A stretch of DNA of 64,000 bases from Janibacter sp. CX7 (GTDB taxonomy: Bacteria; Actinomycetota; Actinomycetes; Actinomycetales; Dermatophilaceae). Where the stretch lies: the NCBI RefSeq assembly GCF_024362365.1, contig NZ_CP101464.1, forward strand, positions 1,302,001 through 1,366,000, in the 5' to 3' direction. The position numbers and the translations under genes were made by a program. The notes beneath the pieces were generated by a model. That model was not told the origin of the DNA, made no database searches, and saw nothing but the letters and a program-made list of their open reading frames with translations. This document shows, one piece after another, positions 34,525 to 43,690 of the stretch; positions within the stretch are counted from its first letter, which is position 1, and every line of letters starts with the position of its first letter.

Positions 34525-35736
34525 TCAGTCCTTCGACGTCTCGCCCGGCAGGGCGAGCATCTGGTCGAGCGCGACCTTGGCCCAGTGCGCGACGTCGGGG
34601 TCGACGGTGATCGGGTTGACCACGCGCCCCTCGACGAGGGACTCGAGCGCCCACACGAGGTGGGGCAGGTCGATGCGGTTCATCGTCGAGCAGTAGCAGA
34701 CGTTCTTCTCGAGGAAGCTGATCTGCTGCTCGGGGAACTGCTGCGCCAGGCGCTGGACGAGGTTGAGCTCGGTGCCGACGACCCACTTCGTGCCCGCGGG
34801 GGCCTGGGAGACGACCTTGATGATCTTCTCGGTCGAGCCGACCTCGTCGGCGAGCTCGACGACCTCGTGGCGGCACTCGGGGTGGACGATGACCTTGACG
34901 TCCGGGATCTCGCGCCGCGCCGTCTCGACGGCGTCGACCGTGAAGCGCCCGTGCACCGAGCAGTGCCCGCGCCACAGGATCATCCGGGCGTCACGGATCT
35001 GCTCGACCGTCAGGCCACCCATCGGCAGGTGGGGGTTCCACACGACGCAGTCGTCGAGGTCGCGGCCGAGGTCGCGGGCCCAGGTGTTGCGGCCGAGGTG
35101 CTGGTCGGGCAGGAAGAGCACCTTGCCCCCGCCGTCGACCCCGCCGGTCTGGTCGAAGGCCCAGCCGAGGGCGGTCTGCGCGTTGGACGAGGTGCAGATC
35201 GTCCCGCCGTGGCGGCCGGTGAAGCCCTTGATCGCCGCCGAGGAGTTCATGTAGGTCACCGGGATCGTCACGTCGGCGACGCCCGCCTCGACGAGCTCGT
35301 CCCAGCACTCCTCGACCTGGTGCAGCGCGGCCATGTCGGCCATCGAGCAGCCGGCGGCGAGGTCGGGGAGCACGACGGTCTGCTCGTCGCTGGTGAGGAT
35401 GTCGGCCGACTCCGCCATGAAGTGCACGCCGCAGAAGACGATGTAGGGCGCGTCGGGCCGGGCCGCGGCCTCCTTGGCCAGCTTGAAGGAGTCGCCCGTG
35501 GTGTCGGCGAAGTCGATGACCTCGTCACGCTGGTAGTGGTGCCCGAGGACGAAGACCCGGTCGCCCAGCGCCTCCTTGGCCGCTCGCGCCCGCGCGACGA
35601 GGTCGGGGTCGGAGGGCGCGGGCAGGTCGCCCGGGCACTCGACTCCCCGCTCGGAGTGCGGGTCGGTGCCCTGCCCGAGGACGAGCAGGGACAGGGGCTT
35701 GGGCGAGGACTGCGTCGGGGCGCTCACGGCAGGCAT
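34525..35736 (-). CDS. nadA: quinolinate synthase
   Basis: This 403-residue [4Fe-4S] enzyme condenses iminoaspartate with dihydroxyacetone phosphate in NAD synthesis. It shows VLGHHYQRDEVIDFAD, VFCGVHFMAESADIL with the first cluster Cys, the central CSMADM/YMNSSA region, HPECRHEVV and a late NVCYCSTMN. The start is taken at ATG 35736; a GTG 9 bp in is an alternative. nadB and nadC are not adjacent. It is divergent from the glycerate kinase gene. Confidence 0.95.
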   Translation of the reverse strand: MPAVSAPTQSSPKPLSLLVLGQGTDPHSERGVECPGDLPAPSDPDLVARARAAKEALGDRVFVLGHHYQRDEVIDFADTTGDSFKLAKEAAARPDAPYIVFCGVHFMAESADILTSDEQTVVLPDLAAGCSMADMAALHQVEECWDELVEAGVADVTIPVTYMNSSAAIKGFTGRHGGTICTSSNAQTALGWAFDQTGGVDGGGKVLFLPDQHLGRNTWARDLGRDLDDCVVWNPHLPMGGLTVEQIRDARMILWRGHCSVHGRFTVDAVETARREIPDVKVIVHPECRHEVVELADEVGSTEKIIKVVSQAPAGTKWVVGTELNLVQRLAQQFPEQQISFLEKNVCYCSTMNRIDLPHLVWALESLVEGRVVNPITVDPDVAHWAKVALDQMLALPGETSKD

Positions 35737-35776
35737 GATCCCACAGCGGCGTCGAGCCCCTCGGTAGAGTCCACGC

Positions 35777-36943
35777 GTGCACGTGCTCATCGCGCCCGAC
35801 TGCTTCACCGGCACCCTCACCGCCACGCAGGCGGCCGAGGCCATGGCCGCCGGCTGGCGCCGCCGCGCCCCCGACGACCTGCTGACGCTCGTGCCCCTGT
35901 CCGACGGCGGTCCCGGATTCCTCGACGTGCTCACCTCGAGCGTGCCCGGCGAGTCGACGATCGTCACCGTGAGCGGTCCCCGGGGCGGGTCCGTGCCCGC
36001 GGCCCTGCACATCACGACGGACGAAGGGGGGCGACGCACGGCCTGGGTGGAGTCGGCCCAGGCGATCGGCCTGCACCTGCTCGACGCCACCGAGCGCGAC
36101 CCCGGCGTCACCACCACCCACGGCCTCGGCGAGCTGCTCGACGCCGCGCTCGCGCAGGGCGTGCAGCGCATCGTCGTCGGCCTCGGCGGATCCGGGACCA
36201 ATGATGCCGGCGCCGGCATGCTCGCCGCCCTCGGCGCCGGACCGCGCGAGGCGCTCGGTGGCGGGGGAGCGGGCCTCATCGCGGTCCGCGAGCCCGATCT
36301 CGCCGGCCTGGCCGCCGCCCGGGAGCGCTTCGCCGGCGTCGAGCTCGTCGCGGCCACGGACGTCGCCTCGCCGCTGCTCGGCCTGCAGGGAGCCAGCGCC
36401 GTCTTCTCCGAGCAGAAGGGCGCGACCCCGGAGCAGGCCCAGGTCCTCGAGGGGGCTCTGGGGCACTTCGCCGACGTCGTACGCCGGGTCATGCCCGCGG
36501 GCAGCGACCTGCTCACCGGGCGGGAGCGCCGCCTCGACCGCGAGCCGGGTGCCGGCGCCGCCGGCGGGGTCGGCTACGCGCTGCTCCTCCTCGGCGGTCG
36601 CCGGGTGAGCGGTGTCGAGACGGTGCTCGCCGCGGTCGGGCTCGACCGGCTCGTCGCCGCCGCCGACCTCGTCATCACCGGTGAGGGCTGCCTCGACTGG
36701 CAGAGCCTGCAGGGCAAGGTCGTCGCCGGGGTCGCCGAGCTGGCCGCCGCCCACGCGACGCCCGCGGTCGCGCTCGCGGGCCAGGTGCTCATCGGTCGCC
36801 GGGAGGCGATGGCGATGGGTCTGGCCGGCAGCTATGCCGTCGCCGACAAGCACGCGGACCTCGCGCCGGTCATGGCCGACCCGGTCGGCACCCTCGCGGA
36901 GCGGGCCGAGCGGGTGGCCGCCACGTGGTCACCGCGACGGTGA
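35777..36943 (+). CDS. glxK: glycerate 2-kinase
   Basis: This 388-residue member of the GlxK/type I glycerate kinase family phosphorylates glycerate with ATP. The motifs IAPDCFTGTLTATQAAEAMAAGWRR, PLSDGGPGFLD, VGLGGSGTNDAGAGML and VITGEGCLDWQSLQGK are present. Family members usually have DSFKGSL where DCFTGTL is seen. The GTG start lies 6 nt after TAGAGT, a leaderless arrangement. A CGAAGGG word lies in the variable DEGGRR loop. Confidence 0.9.
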   Translation: MHVLIAPDCFTGTLTATQAAEAMAAGWRRRAPDDLLTLVPLSDGGPGFLDVLTSSVPGESTIVTVSGPRGGSVPAALHITTDEGGRRTAWVESAQAIGLHLLDATERDPGVTTTHGLGELLDAALAQGVQRIVVGLGGSGTNDAGAGMLAALGAGPREALGGGGAGLIAVREPDLAGLAAARERFAGVELVAATDVASPLLGLQGASAVFSEQKGATPEQAQVLEGALGHFADVVRRVMPAGSDLLTGRERRLDREPGAGAAGGVGYALLLLGGRRVSGVETVLAAVGLDRLVAAADLVITGEGCLDWQSLQGKVVAGVAELAAAHATPAVALAGQVLIGRREAMAMGLAGSYAVADKHADLAPVMADPVGTLAERAERVAATWSPRR

Positions 36944-37060
36944 CCTCCCTTCGCCCCTGACGTATGGTGGACGGACGGGAACAACCTGCACACCGCCCCT
37001 GTTGACCCCGTCGTGGCGGACCCCGCCACCCATACAGACCCCGAGCCGTGAGGACATCGC

Positions 37061-37441
37061 ATGAGCGTCCAGGACACCCAGGCCACCACCCCCGAGACCA
37101 CCGACGCCACCGAGAGCCACGGCGTCGTCCTCACCGACGTCGCCGCCGGCAAGGTCAAGTCGCTGCTCGAGCAGGAGGGTCGTGACGACCTGCGCCTGCG
37201 CATCGGCGTGCAGCCCGGTGGCTGCTCCGGCCTGATCTACCAGCTGTACTTCGACGAGCGCTCCCTCGACGGTGACCTCGTCCGCGACTTCGGCGGTGTC
37301 GAGGTCGTCGTCGACCGGATGAGTGCCCCCTACCTCGGTGGCGCGACCATCGACTTCGCCGACACGATCGAGAAGCAGGGCTTCACGATCGACAACCCCA
37401 ACGCCGGCTCCTCCTGCGCCTGCGGCGACAGCTTCAGCTGA
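37061..37441 (+). CDS. erpA: iron-sulfur cluster insertion protein
   Basis: This 126-residue A-type carrier delivers Fe-S clusters to target enzymes. The three ligand cysteines are C55 (GGCSG), C119 and C121 (CACGD). The acidic Thr-rich N-terminal 20 residues are variable. It sits near nadA, whose product needs a [4Fe-4S] cluster. An efficient-looking hairpin follows. Confidence 0.93.
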   Translation: MSVQDTQATTPETTDATESHGVVLTDVAAGKVKSLLEQEGRDDLRLRIGVQPGGCSGLIYQLYFDERSLDGDLVRDFGGVEVVVDRMSAPYLGGATIDFADTIEKQGFTIDNPNAGSSCACGDSFS

Positions 37442-37460
37442 CCGACGCGCACGACGCACA

Positions 37461-37491
37461 GGGCCTTCCCGCCGCACCGGCGGGGAGGCCC
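37461..37491 (+). terminator. hairpin terminator after erpA
   Basis: A 14-bp stem (37461-37474 with 37478-37491, one G-T pair) and a 3-nt loop, directly followed by a short T-containing stretch that includes a CCCTTCG word and the -10 element of adoK. Confidence 0.85.
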
Positions 37492-37510
37492 TTCGTCGTA
37501 GGGTGACCGG

Positions 37511-38500
37511 GTGCCCATCGCCATCGCCGGATCCATCGCCACCGACCACCTGATGACCTTCTCGGGTCGCTTCGCGGACTCGCTCGTCGTCGACCAGCTC
37601 GACAAGATCTCCGTCAGCTTCCTCGCGCACAAGCTCGAGATCCGCCGCGGCGGGGTCGCGGCCAACATCTGCTTCGGCATGGCCAACCTCGGCCAGCGCC
37701 CCGTGCTCGTCGGTGCCGTCGGCGAGGACTTCGCCGACTACCGCAGCTGGCTGGAGCGCCACGGTGTCGACTGCGAGTCCGTCCACGTCTCCGAGACGCA
37801 GCACACCGCGCGCTTCGTCTGCACGACCGACGACGACATGGCCCAGATCGCGACCTTCTACGCCGGGGCGATGTCCGAGGCGCGTGAGATCGAGCTCGCG
37901 CCCATCGCGGCCCGCGTCGGTGGCCTCGACCTCGTCCTCGTCGGCCCCGACGACCCCGAGGCGATGCGCCGCCACACCGCCGAGTGCCGCACGCGGGGCA
38001 TCCCCTTCGTCAGCGACCCGAGCCAGCAGCTGGCCTTCGGCGACGGCGAGTTCATCCGTGACCTCATCGACGGCGCGGAGTACCTCATCACCAACGAGTA
38101 CGAGTCGCACCTCACCGAGCAGAAGACCGGCTGGTCCCAGGAGGAGATCGCCTCCCGGGTCGGCTACCGGGTCACGACCCTGGGCAAGGACGGCGTGCGG
38201 ATCACCGGCCGCGGGCTCGACGAGCCGATCGTCGTCGGTACCGCCCGCGAGGTGACCAAGGCCGACCCGACGGGCGTCGGCGACGCCTTCCGTGCCGGCT
38301 TCCTCACCGGCATCTGCGAAGGTCTGCCGCTGCGCGAGTCCGCCGAGCTCGGCTCGATGCTCGCGACCTATGTCATCGAGACCGTCGGCACGCAGGAGTA
38401 CGAGATCGGCACGGCCCGCTTCCTCGCGCGCCTCGCCGAGGCCTACGGGCAGGAGAGCGCCGACCTCATCGGCCAGCACATCTCCTGCCACCGTCCCTGA
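37511..38500 (+). CDS. adoK: adenosine kinase (PfkB family)
   Basis: This 329-residue ribokinase-fold enzyme resembles the mycobacterial AdoK throughout: AGSIATDHLMTFSGRF, RRGGVAANICFGMANLG, VGEDFADYRSWL and DDDMAQIATFYAGAMSEA. The ATP-site signature DPTGVGDAFRAGFLTG is also present, with its catalytic Asp. It phosphorylates adenosine for purine salvage. The GTG at 37511 lies 6 nt after TAGGGT, so the message is probably leaderless. Confidence 0.92.
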   Translation: MPIAIAGSIATDHLMTFSGRFADSLVVDQLDKISVSFLAHKLEIRRGGVAANICFGMANLGQRPVLVGAVGEDFADYRSWLERHGVDCESVHVSETQHTARFVCTTDDDMAQIATFYAGAMSEAREIELAPIAARVGGLDLVLVGPDDPEAMRRHTAECRTRGIPFVSDPSQQLAFGDGEFIRDLIDGAEYLITNEYESHLTEQKTGWSQEEIASRVGYRVTTLGKDGVRITGRGLDEPIVVGTAREVTKADPTGVGDAFRAGFLTGICEGLPLRESAELGSMLATYVIETVGTQEYEIGTARFLARLAEAYGQESADLIGQHISCHRP

Positions 38501-38513
38501 CCGCACGGCGACG

Positions 38514-39269
38514 ATGAGCCGCGTCCCCTTCCCGCCGATCGAGCCGCCGGGCTCGTCGGCGCTGTGGAGCGGCTACCTGCGCGCCGGCCTCGAGGCCGCC
38601 GAGAGCGCCCCCGGTGACGTCGGCGAGGTCGTCGGCGTCGGTGGCCGCCTCGACCCGGCCTCCCTCGTCACCGCCTACCGGCTCGGGATCTTCCCCATGG
38701 GCCTGGGCGAAGGGGGGTCCCCGCCGATGGGGTGGTGGTGCCCCCGGTGGCGCGGCGTGCTCGAGCCGGGGACCGTGCACGTCAGCCGGTCGCTGCGACG
38801 GTCGCTGCCCCGCTTCACCGTGACCGTCGACGAGGACTTCGCCGGGGTGGTCGCCGCCTGCGGCGACCCGCAGCGTGACGGCTTCTGGATCACCGATGCC
38901 ATCCGGGCGGCCTACGAGGAGCTGCACGCCCTCGGCTGGGCGCACAGCGTCGAGGTCCGCGACGACGAGGGCGCCCTCGTCGGCGGCCTCTACGGCGTGG
39001 CGATCGGCGGGCTCTTCGCGGGGGAGTCGATGTTCCACCACGTCACCGACGCATCGAAGGCCGCGCTCGTCGCCCTCGACCGGCTCGTCAGCGCCGACGG
39101 CGACCCGCGCCGGATCATCGACGTCCAGTGGCGCACCCCGCACCTCGGCACGCTCGGCATCGTCGAGGTGCACCGCCACGAGTACCTCGCGCGGCTGGCG
39201 CAGGCGCTGCAGGCGCCGGCACTCGACCTCGGCGCCCTCGTCGAGGCGCGGGACCTCCCCTTCGCCTAG
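38514..39269 (+). CDS. aat: leucyl/phenylalanyl-tRNA-protein transferase
   Basis: This 251-residue N-end-rule enzyme adds Leu or Phe to proteins with N-terminal Lys/Arg. It shows VGGRLDPASLVTAYRLGIFPM (about 42-62), WWCPRWRGVLEPG, GGLYGVAIGGLFAGESMFH and VDVQW-like IDVQWRTPHL. The ATG at 38514 was preferred to the longer upstream frame, which overlaps adoK. Its 3' end overlaps the convergent gene by 4 bp. Confidence 0.93.
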   Translation: MSRVPFPPIEPPGSSALWSGYLRAGLEAAESAPGDVGEVVGVGGRLDPASLVTAYRLGIFPMGLGEGGSPPMGWWCPRWRGVLEPGTVHVSRSLRRSLPRFTVTVDEDFAGVVAACGDPQRDGFWITDAIRAAYEELHALGWAHSVEVRDDEGALVGGLYGVAIGGLFAGESMFHHVTDASKAALVALDRLVSADGDPRRIIDVQWRTPHLGTLGIVEVHRHEYLARLAQALQAPALDLGALVEARDLPFA

Positions 39270-40456
39270 GGGGTGAGGCCGAGCCGCGCCCGGCAGGTCG
39301 TGACGACGTCGGGCAGCTCGGTGCAGAGCCGCTCCACGGCGGCTGCCCGGTCGGGGGAGACGGACCGCAGCGGCAGCGTCACCCGCACGTTGCCCTGGGT
39401 GAGGGCCCCCATCGCGGCGAGCACGTGGCTCGGCTCGAGCGTGTCGGAGGTGCACGCCGACCCCGACGCGACCGCCAGGCCCCGGCGAGCCAGCTCGTCG
39501 ACGATCGTCTCGCCGTCGACGTAGAGCACGCTGAAGGTGCACACGTGCGGCAGCCGGTCCTGGGGGTCGCCGACGACGTCGACCTCGGGGATGGCGGCAG
39601 CCGCGGCGCGCACGCGCTCGACGAGCGCTCGGGCCTCGTCCGCGTCGCCGACGCGGTCCGCCGCGGTCTGCTGCCAGGCCTCGGCGGCGGCCAGTGCCGT
39701 CGGCACGTCGACCGGGTCGAGCGCGAGGCCCCCCTCGTGGGGCGTCGGAGGGTGGTGCGGCGCCACCCGGGCGCCGGTGCGCACGACGAGCACGCCGAGC
39801 CGCGGGCCGCCCCAGGCGGTCGCGTCGCCGACGAGGACGTCGGCCCCGGTCGGCAGGTCGTCGCGGCCGAGCCCGGCGCGGGCGTCGACGAGCAGCGGCA
39901 CGCCGTGCTCGCTCGTGACGGCCCGGGCGGCCGCGAGGGGTTGGCGGGTCCCGACCTCCTGGTTGGCGGACTGCAGGACGGCGAAGGGGGTCTCCGCACC
40001 GATGGCCGCCCGCCAGGCATCGAGGTCGAGCGCGCCCGTGGGCCCGACGGGCACCTCGGTCGCGGGGACCACGCCGGTGCGCAGCCAGCGCAGCAGGGCC
40101 GAGTGCTCGACCGCGGAGGCGACCGGGGGAGCGGTGCGGCGGTGCCGTCCGCGCGCGAGCACGGCCAGGGCCGTGCGGGCGGCCTGGTCGCCGCTCGCGT
40201 GGAAGGTCAGCTCGTCGGGACGCACCCCGAGCCCCTCGGCGAGGACGGCGCGCGACCGGTCGAGGAGGCTGCGGCTGCGGCGCCCGGCGGGGTGCCGCGC
40301 GGAGGGGTCCGCCCAGGCCAGGTCATGGGCGCCGAGGAGGGTCTCGAGGGCCTGCGGGTGGAGAGGGCCGGGGGTGGCGTCGAGGAGGCCGTCGACACCC
40401 GTCGCCGGGGTCGCGCCCGTGATGTCCTGCTGGTCCGAAATGCTTTCTCGCGCCAC
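39266..40456 (-). CDS. cysteine desulfurase-like protein lacking the PLP lysine
   Basis: This 396-residue class-V aminotransferase-fold protein has the pattern of NifS/IscS enzymes. AVEHSA (about 115-120), QSANQEVGTRQP (162-173), VDARAGLGR in the PLP-Asp region (190-198) and GSACTS with the sulfur-accepting Cys (C335) are all visible. Where SAHKxxGPxG should carry the Schiff-base Lys, the sequence reads GDATAWGGPRLG (210-221), with no Lys. The protein may be catalytically inactive or use another chemistry. The GTG start lies 6 nt after TAGCCT. It is divergent from ctaC. Confidence 0.8.
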   Translation of the reverse strand: MARESISDQQDITGATPATGVDGLLDATPGPLHPQALETLLGAHDLAWADPSARHPAGRRSRSLLDRSRAVLAEGLGVRPDELTFHASGDQAARTALAVLARGRHRRTAPPVASAVEHSALLRWLRTGVVPATEVPVGPTGALDLDAWRAAIGAETPFAVLQSANQEVGTRQPLAAARAVTSEHGVPLLVDARAGLGRDDLPTGADVLVGDATAWGGPRLGVLVVRTGARVAPHHPPTPHEGGLALDPVDVPTALAAAEAWQQTAADRVGDADEARALVERVRAAAAAIPEVDVVGDPQDRLPHVCTFSVLYVDGETIVDELARRGLAVASGSACTSDTLEPSHVLAAMGALTQGNVRVTLPLRSVSPDRAAAVERLCTELPDVVTTCRARLGLTP

Positions 40457-40552
40457 GGATCGAGGCTAGTGCCACCCTTCGTCTGCAGGCCGGCTGACCT
40501 GCGGTAACGTGATCCCGTCTTCTGAAAACTTCGGACCAGTAGTAGGTGCCCC

Positions 40553-41446
40553 TTGCCTGTGTCTTCGAGCCCCTCCCGGCGTACGCGCCGCAGGATTGGT
40601 GCCATCGGACTCGCCTTTGCCGTCGTGGCACTCTCCGCGTGCAGCGCGGTGGGTGTGCACACCGATCCCAAGAACGGCTACCTGCCCGAGGGCATCACCG
40701 AGGAGGCTCCGATCGTCGAGAACCTCTGGATCTGGTCCTGGGTCGCGGCCCTGGCCGTCGGCATCCTCGTGTGGGGCCTGACCCTCTGGTGCATCGTGGC
40801 CTACCGCCGCCGCAAGGACGACGACGGCTCGCTGCCGGTCCAGCTGCAGTACAACGTGCCGCTCGAGATCCTCTACACGGTCGTCCCGATGCTGATGGTC
40901 GGAGCGCTCTTCTACTACACCGAGGACGCGCAGACGAAGCTCCACGACGTCTCCAAGGAGCCCGACGTGACGATCAACGTCGCGGCGAAGCAGTGGAGCT
41001 GGGACTTCAACTACGTCGACGACGACGTCCACGAGGCCGGCCAGATGGCCGAGCTCACGGGCAAGAAGGGGGCCGAGGAGAAGCTGCCGACGCTCTACCT
41101 GCCCGTCAACGAGCGGGTCGAGTTCGTGCTCACCTCGCGTGACGTCATCCACTCCTTCTGGGTGCCCGCCTTCCTCGAGAAGATGGACGTCAACCCCGGC
41201 ATCGTCAACCGCTTCCAGGTGACGCCCAACCAGACCGGCACCTTCCAGGGCAAGTGCGCCGAGCTCTGCGGCGCCTACCACTCCCAGATGCTCTTCAACG
41301 TCAAGGTCGTCGAGCGCAGCGAGTACGACGCCCACATGAAGGAGCTCGAGGACAAGGGCCAGACCGGCCTGCTCGGCAACGATCTCAACCGCGAAGAGAT
41401 CAACGAGCGTGACCAGGACCTCATCCCGTCGCAGGAGTCCAACTGA
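40553..41446 (+). CDS. ctaC: cytochrome c oxidase subunit II
   Basis: This 297-residue lipoprotein (basic start, lipobox LSAC, Cys about 30) has two transmembrane helices and an outer CuA cupredoxin domain. CuA ligands are visible as DVIHSFWVP (His) and [12 protein letters not shown] (Cys, Cys, His, Met). It takes electrons from the bc1 complex. TTG 40553 is used as start; a GTG two codons later is an alternative. The stop overlaps the ctaD start region, beginning the ctaCDF operon. Confidence 0.95.
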   Translation: MPVSSSPSRRTRRRIGAIGLAFAVVALSACSAVGVHTDPKNGYLPEGITEEAPIVENLWIWSWVAALAVGILVWGLTLWCIVAYRRRKDDDGSLPVQLQYNVPLEILYTVVPMLMVGALFYYTEDAQTKLHDVSKEPDVTINVAAKQWSWDFNYVDDDVHEAGQMAELTGKKGAEEKLPTLYLPVNERVEFVLTSRDVIHSFWVPAFLEKMDVNPGIVNRFQVTPNQTGTFQGKCAELCGAYHSQMLFNVKVVERSEYDAHMKELEDKGQTGLLGNDLNREEINERDQDLIPSQESN

Positions 41447-43185
41447 TGTCGACCATCTCCGGGGCCATGGCCCGCACCACCGACGAGCGACAGGTCTCCG
41501 AGCGCACCATCGCGCGACGTGAGCGCGCCGGCTCGCAGTTCTTCCGCCACATCACGACGACCGACCACAAGGTCATCGGCAACCTCTACATGATCACGAG
41601 CTTCGTGTGGTTCCTCCTCGGAGGCCTCATGGCGCTCGTCATCCGCCTCGAGCTGTGGGCCCCCGGCCTGCAGGTCGTGGACAACCCCGAGCAGTTCAAC
41701 GAGATGTTCACGATGCACGGCACGATCATGCTGCTGCTGTTCGCGACGCCGGCCTTCGCCGCCTTCGCCAACGCGCTCATGCCGCTGCAGATCGGTGCAC
41801 CGGATGTCGCCTTCCCGCGACTGAACATGTTCGCCTACTGGCTCTACCTCTTCGGCGGCATCATCGCCGGCGCCGGGCTCTTCACCCCCGGCGGTGCGGC
41901 CTCCTTCGGCTGGACCGCCTACACCCCGCTGTCGGACCCGACCTACAGCCCCGGCCTCGGTGGCGACCTCTGGGTCTGGGGTCTGGCCCTCTCCGGCTTC
42001 GGCACCATCCTCGGTGCGGTCAACTTCATCACCACGATCATCTGCATGCGCGCCCCGGGCATGACGATGTTCCGGATGCCGGTCTTCACCTGGACCGTGC
42101 TGATCACCTCGATCCTGATCCTCATGGCCTTCCCGGTCCTGGCGGCCGCCCTCATCGGCCTGGGTGTCGACCGTCGCTTCGGTGGGCAGATCTTCGACTC
42201 GGCGAGCGGTGGCGCCCTGCTGTGGCAGCACCTCTTCTGGTTCTTCGGTCACCCCGAGGTCTACGTCCTGGCACTGCCCTTCTTCGGTGTCGTCTCCGAG
42301 ATCCTGCCGGTCTTCTCCCGCAAGCCGATCTTCGGTTACAAGACGCTGGTCTTCGCGACGATCGCCATCGCCGCCCTCTCGGTCTCCGTCTGGGCCCACC
42401 ACATGTACGGCACCGGCCAGGTCTTCCTGCCCTTCTTCGCGATCATGACGATGGCGATCTCGGTGCCGACGGGTGTGAAGTTCTTCAACTGGATCGGCAC
42501 GCTGTGGGGCGGCAAGCTCGTCTTCGACACGCCCATGGTCTGGGCGCTGGGCTTCCTCGTGACCTTCCTCTTCGGCGGTCTGACCGGCGTCATCATGGCC
42601 AGCCCCGCTCTGGACTTCCACATCACGGACACCTACTTCATCGTGGCGCACTTCCACTACGTGCTCTTCGGGACGATCGTCTTCTCCTTCTTCGGCGGTC
42701 TGTACTTCTGGTGGCCCAAGCTCACCGGGCGGATGCTCAACGAGGGTCTGGGCAAGATCCACTTCTGGCTGCTCTTCATCGGCTTCCACACGACCTTCCT
42801 CATCCAGCACTGGCTGGGCGTCGAGGGCATGCCGCGCCGCTACGCGGACTACATGCCGGAGGACAACTTCCAGCTGGCCAACCAGATCTCCACGGTCGGC
42901 TCGCTCATCCTCGCCGCGAGCTTCCTGCCCTTCTTCTACAACGTGTGGAAGACGCAGACGAGCGCGCCGCTGGTCGAGGTTGACGACCCGTGGGGCTACG
43001 GCAACAGCCTCGAGTGGGCGACCTCCTGCCCGCCGCCGCGGCACAACTTCACGTCGATCCCGCCGATCCGCTCCGAGCGCCCGGTCTTCGACATGAACCA
43101 CCCCGAGTACGCCCCGGCTGCCATCCGCTCGCGCGCGGCGCGCACGGCCGTGGCTGCCACGACTGACGGTGAGGGCACCCGATGA
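41446..43185 (+). CDS. ctaD: cytochrome c oxidase subunit I
   Basis: This 579-residue heme-copper oxidase catalytic subunit has twelve helices and contains heme a, heme a3 and CuB. Motifs are MFTMHGTIM (heme a His), [14 protein letters not shown] (CuB His and cross-linked Tyr), WAHHMYGTG and the two-His HFHYVLFG. Codon use is strongly biased, as expected for a highly expressed core gene, and it contains no CGAAGGG words. It overlaps ctaF by 4 bp. Confidence 0.97.
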   Translation: MSTISGAMARTTDERQVSERTIARRERAGSQFFRHITTTDHKVIGNLYMITSFVWFLLGGLMALVIRLELWAPGLQVVDNPEQFNEMFTMHGTIMLLLFATPAFAAFANALMPLQIGAPDVAFPRLNMFAYWLYLFGGIIAGAGLFTPGGAASFGWTAYTPLSDPTYSPGLGGDLWVWGLALSGFGTILGAVNFITTIICMRAPGMTMFRMPVFTWTVLITSILILMAFPVLAAALIGLGVDRRFGGQIFDSASGGALLWQHLFWFFGHPEVYVLALPFFGVVSEILPVFSRKPIFGYKTLVFATIAIAALSVSVWAHHMYGTGQVFLPFFAIMTMAISVPTGVKFFNWIGTLWGGKLVFDTPMVWALGFLVTFLFGGLTGVIMASPALDFHITDTYFIVAHFHYVLFGTIVFSFFGGLYFWWPKLTGRMLNEGLGKIHFWLLFIGFHTTFLIQHWLGVEGMPRRYADYMPEDNFQLANQISTVGSLILAASFLPFFYNVWKTQTSAPLVEVDDPWGYGNSLEWATSCPPPRHNFTSIPPIRSERPVFDMNHPEYAPAAIRSRAARTAVAATTDGEGTR

Positions 43186-43583
43186 AGTCCGAGATCTCGC
43201 TGTTCGCCATCATCGGCGCCTTCTTCGCCGCCGTGGCCGTGGGCTACGGGATCGTCACCGACTGGGCCGAGCCCGTCGGGTGGGTGGCGCTCTTCCTCTC
43301 CGCCGGCCTGGGCTTCATGATCTCCTTCTTCCTCTGGAACACCGCGCGCAAGCTGCCGCTGCGCCCGGACGACGACGAGGACGGCGACATCGAGCAGGCC
43401 GAGGGTCCCTACGGCACCTTCTCGCCCTACTCCTGGTGGCCCCTGTGGCTCTCCCTCTCCGGGGCGCTGATCTTCCTCGGCGTCGCCGTGGGCTTCTGGG
43501 TCGGCGCGCTGGGTCTGGTCGTGGGCGTGTGGGCGCTGTGCGGCTGGGTCTTCGAGTACTACAAGGGTGAGCACGCGCACTGA
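43182..43583 (+). CDS. ctaF: cytochrome c oxidase subunit IV (actinobacterial type)
   Basis: This 133-residue membrane protein has four hydrophobic helices in two hairpins separated by an acidic loop ([25 protein letters not shown]). The [13 protein letters not shown] stretch is characteristic of actinobacterial CtaF, an accessory subunit of the bc1-aa3 supercomplex. The ATGA overlap with ctaD shows coupled translation. Confidence 0.93.
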   Translation: MKSEISLFAIIGAFFAAVAVGYGIVTDWAEPVGWVALFLSAGLGFMISFFLWNTARKLPLRPDDDEDGDIEQAEGPYGTFSPYSWWPLWLSLSGALIFLGVAVGFWVGALGLVVGVWALCGWVFEYYKGEHAH

Positions 43584-43600
43584 CGCGGGGCGTACACTCG

Positions 43601-43640
43601 GCTGAAGGGGCCACGGACCACCGGTCCGGGCCCCTTCAGC
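43601..43640 (+). terminator. hairpin terminator after ctaCDF
   Basis: A 12-bp outer stem (GCTGAAGGGGCC at 43601-43612 with 43629-43640) and an inner GGACC/GGTCC pairing, 18 bp past the ctaF stop. Confidence 0.87.
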
Positions 43641-43690
43641 ACGTCCGCGGTCAGGGACACCGTCGGACGTGTCGTCTCGATCCCTGGGGG

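Noticed and set aside
33268..36204. Plus-strand ORF of 978 codons
   Set aside because: It overlaps the phosphodiesterase in another frame and runs antisense to the DinB-like and nadA genes; composition is shadow-like.
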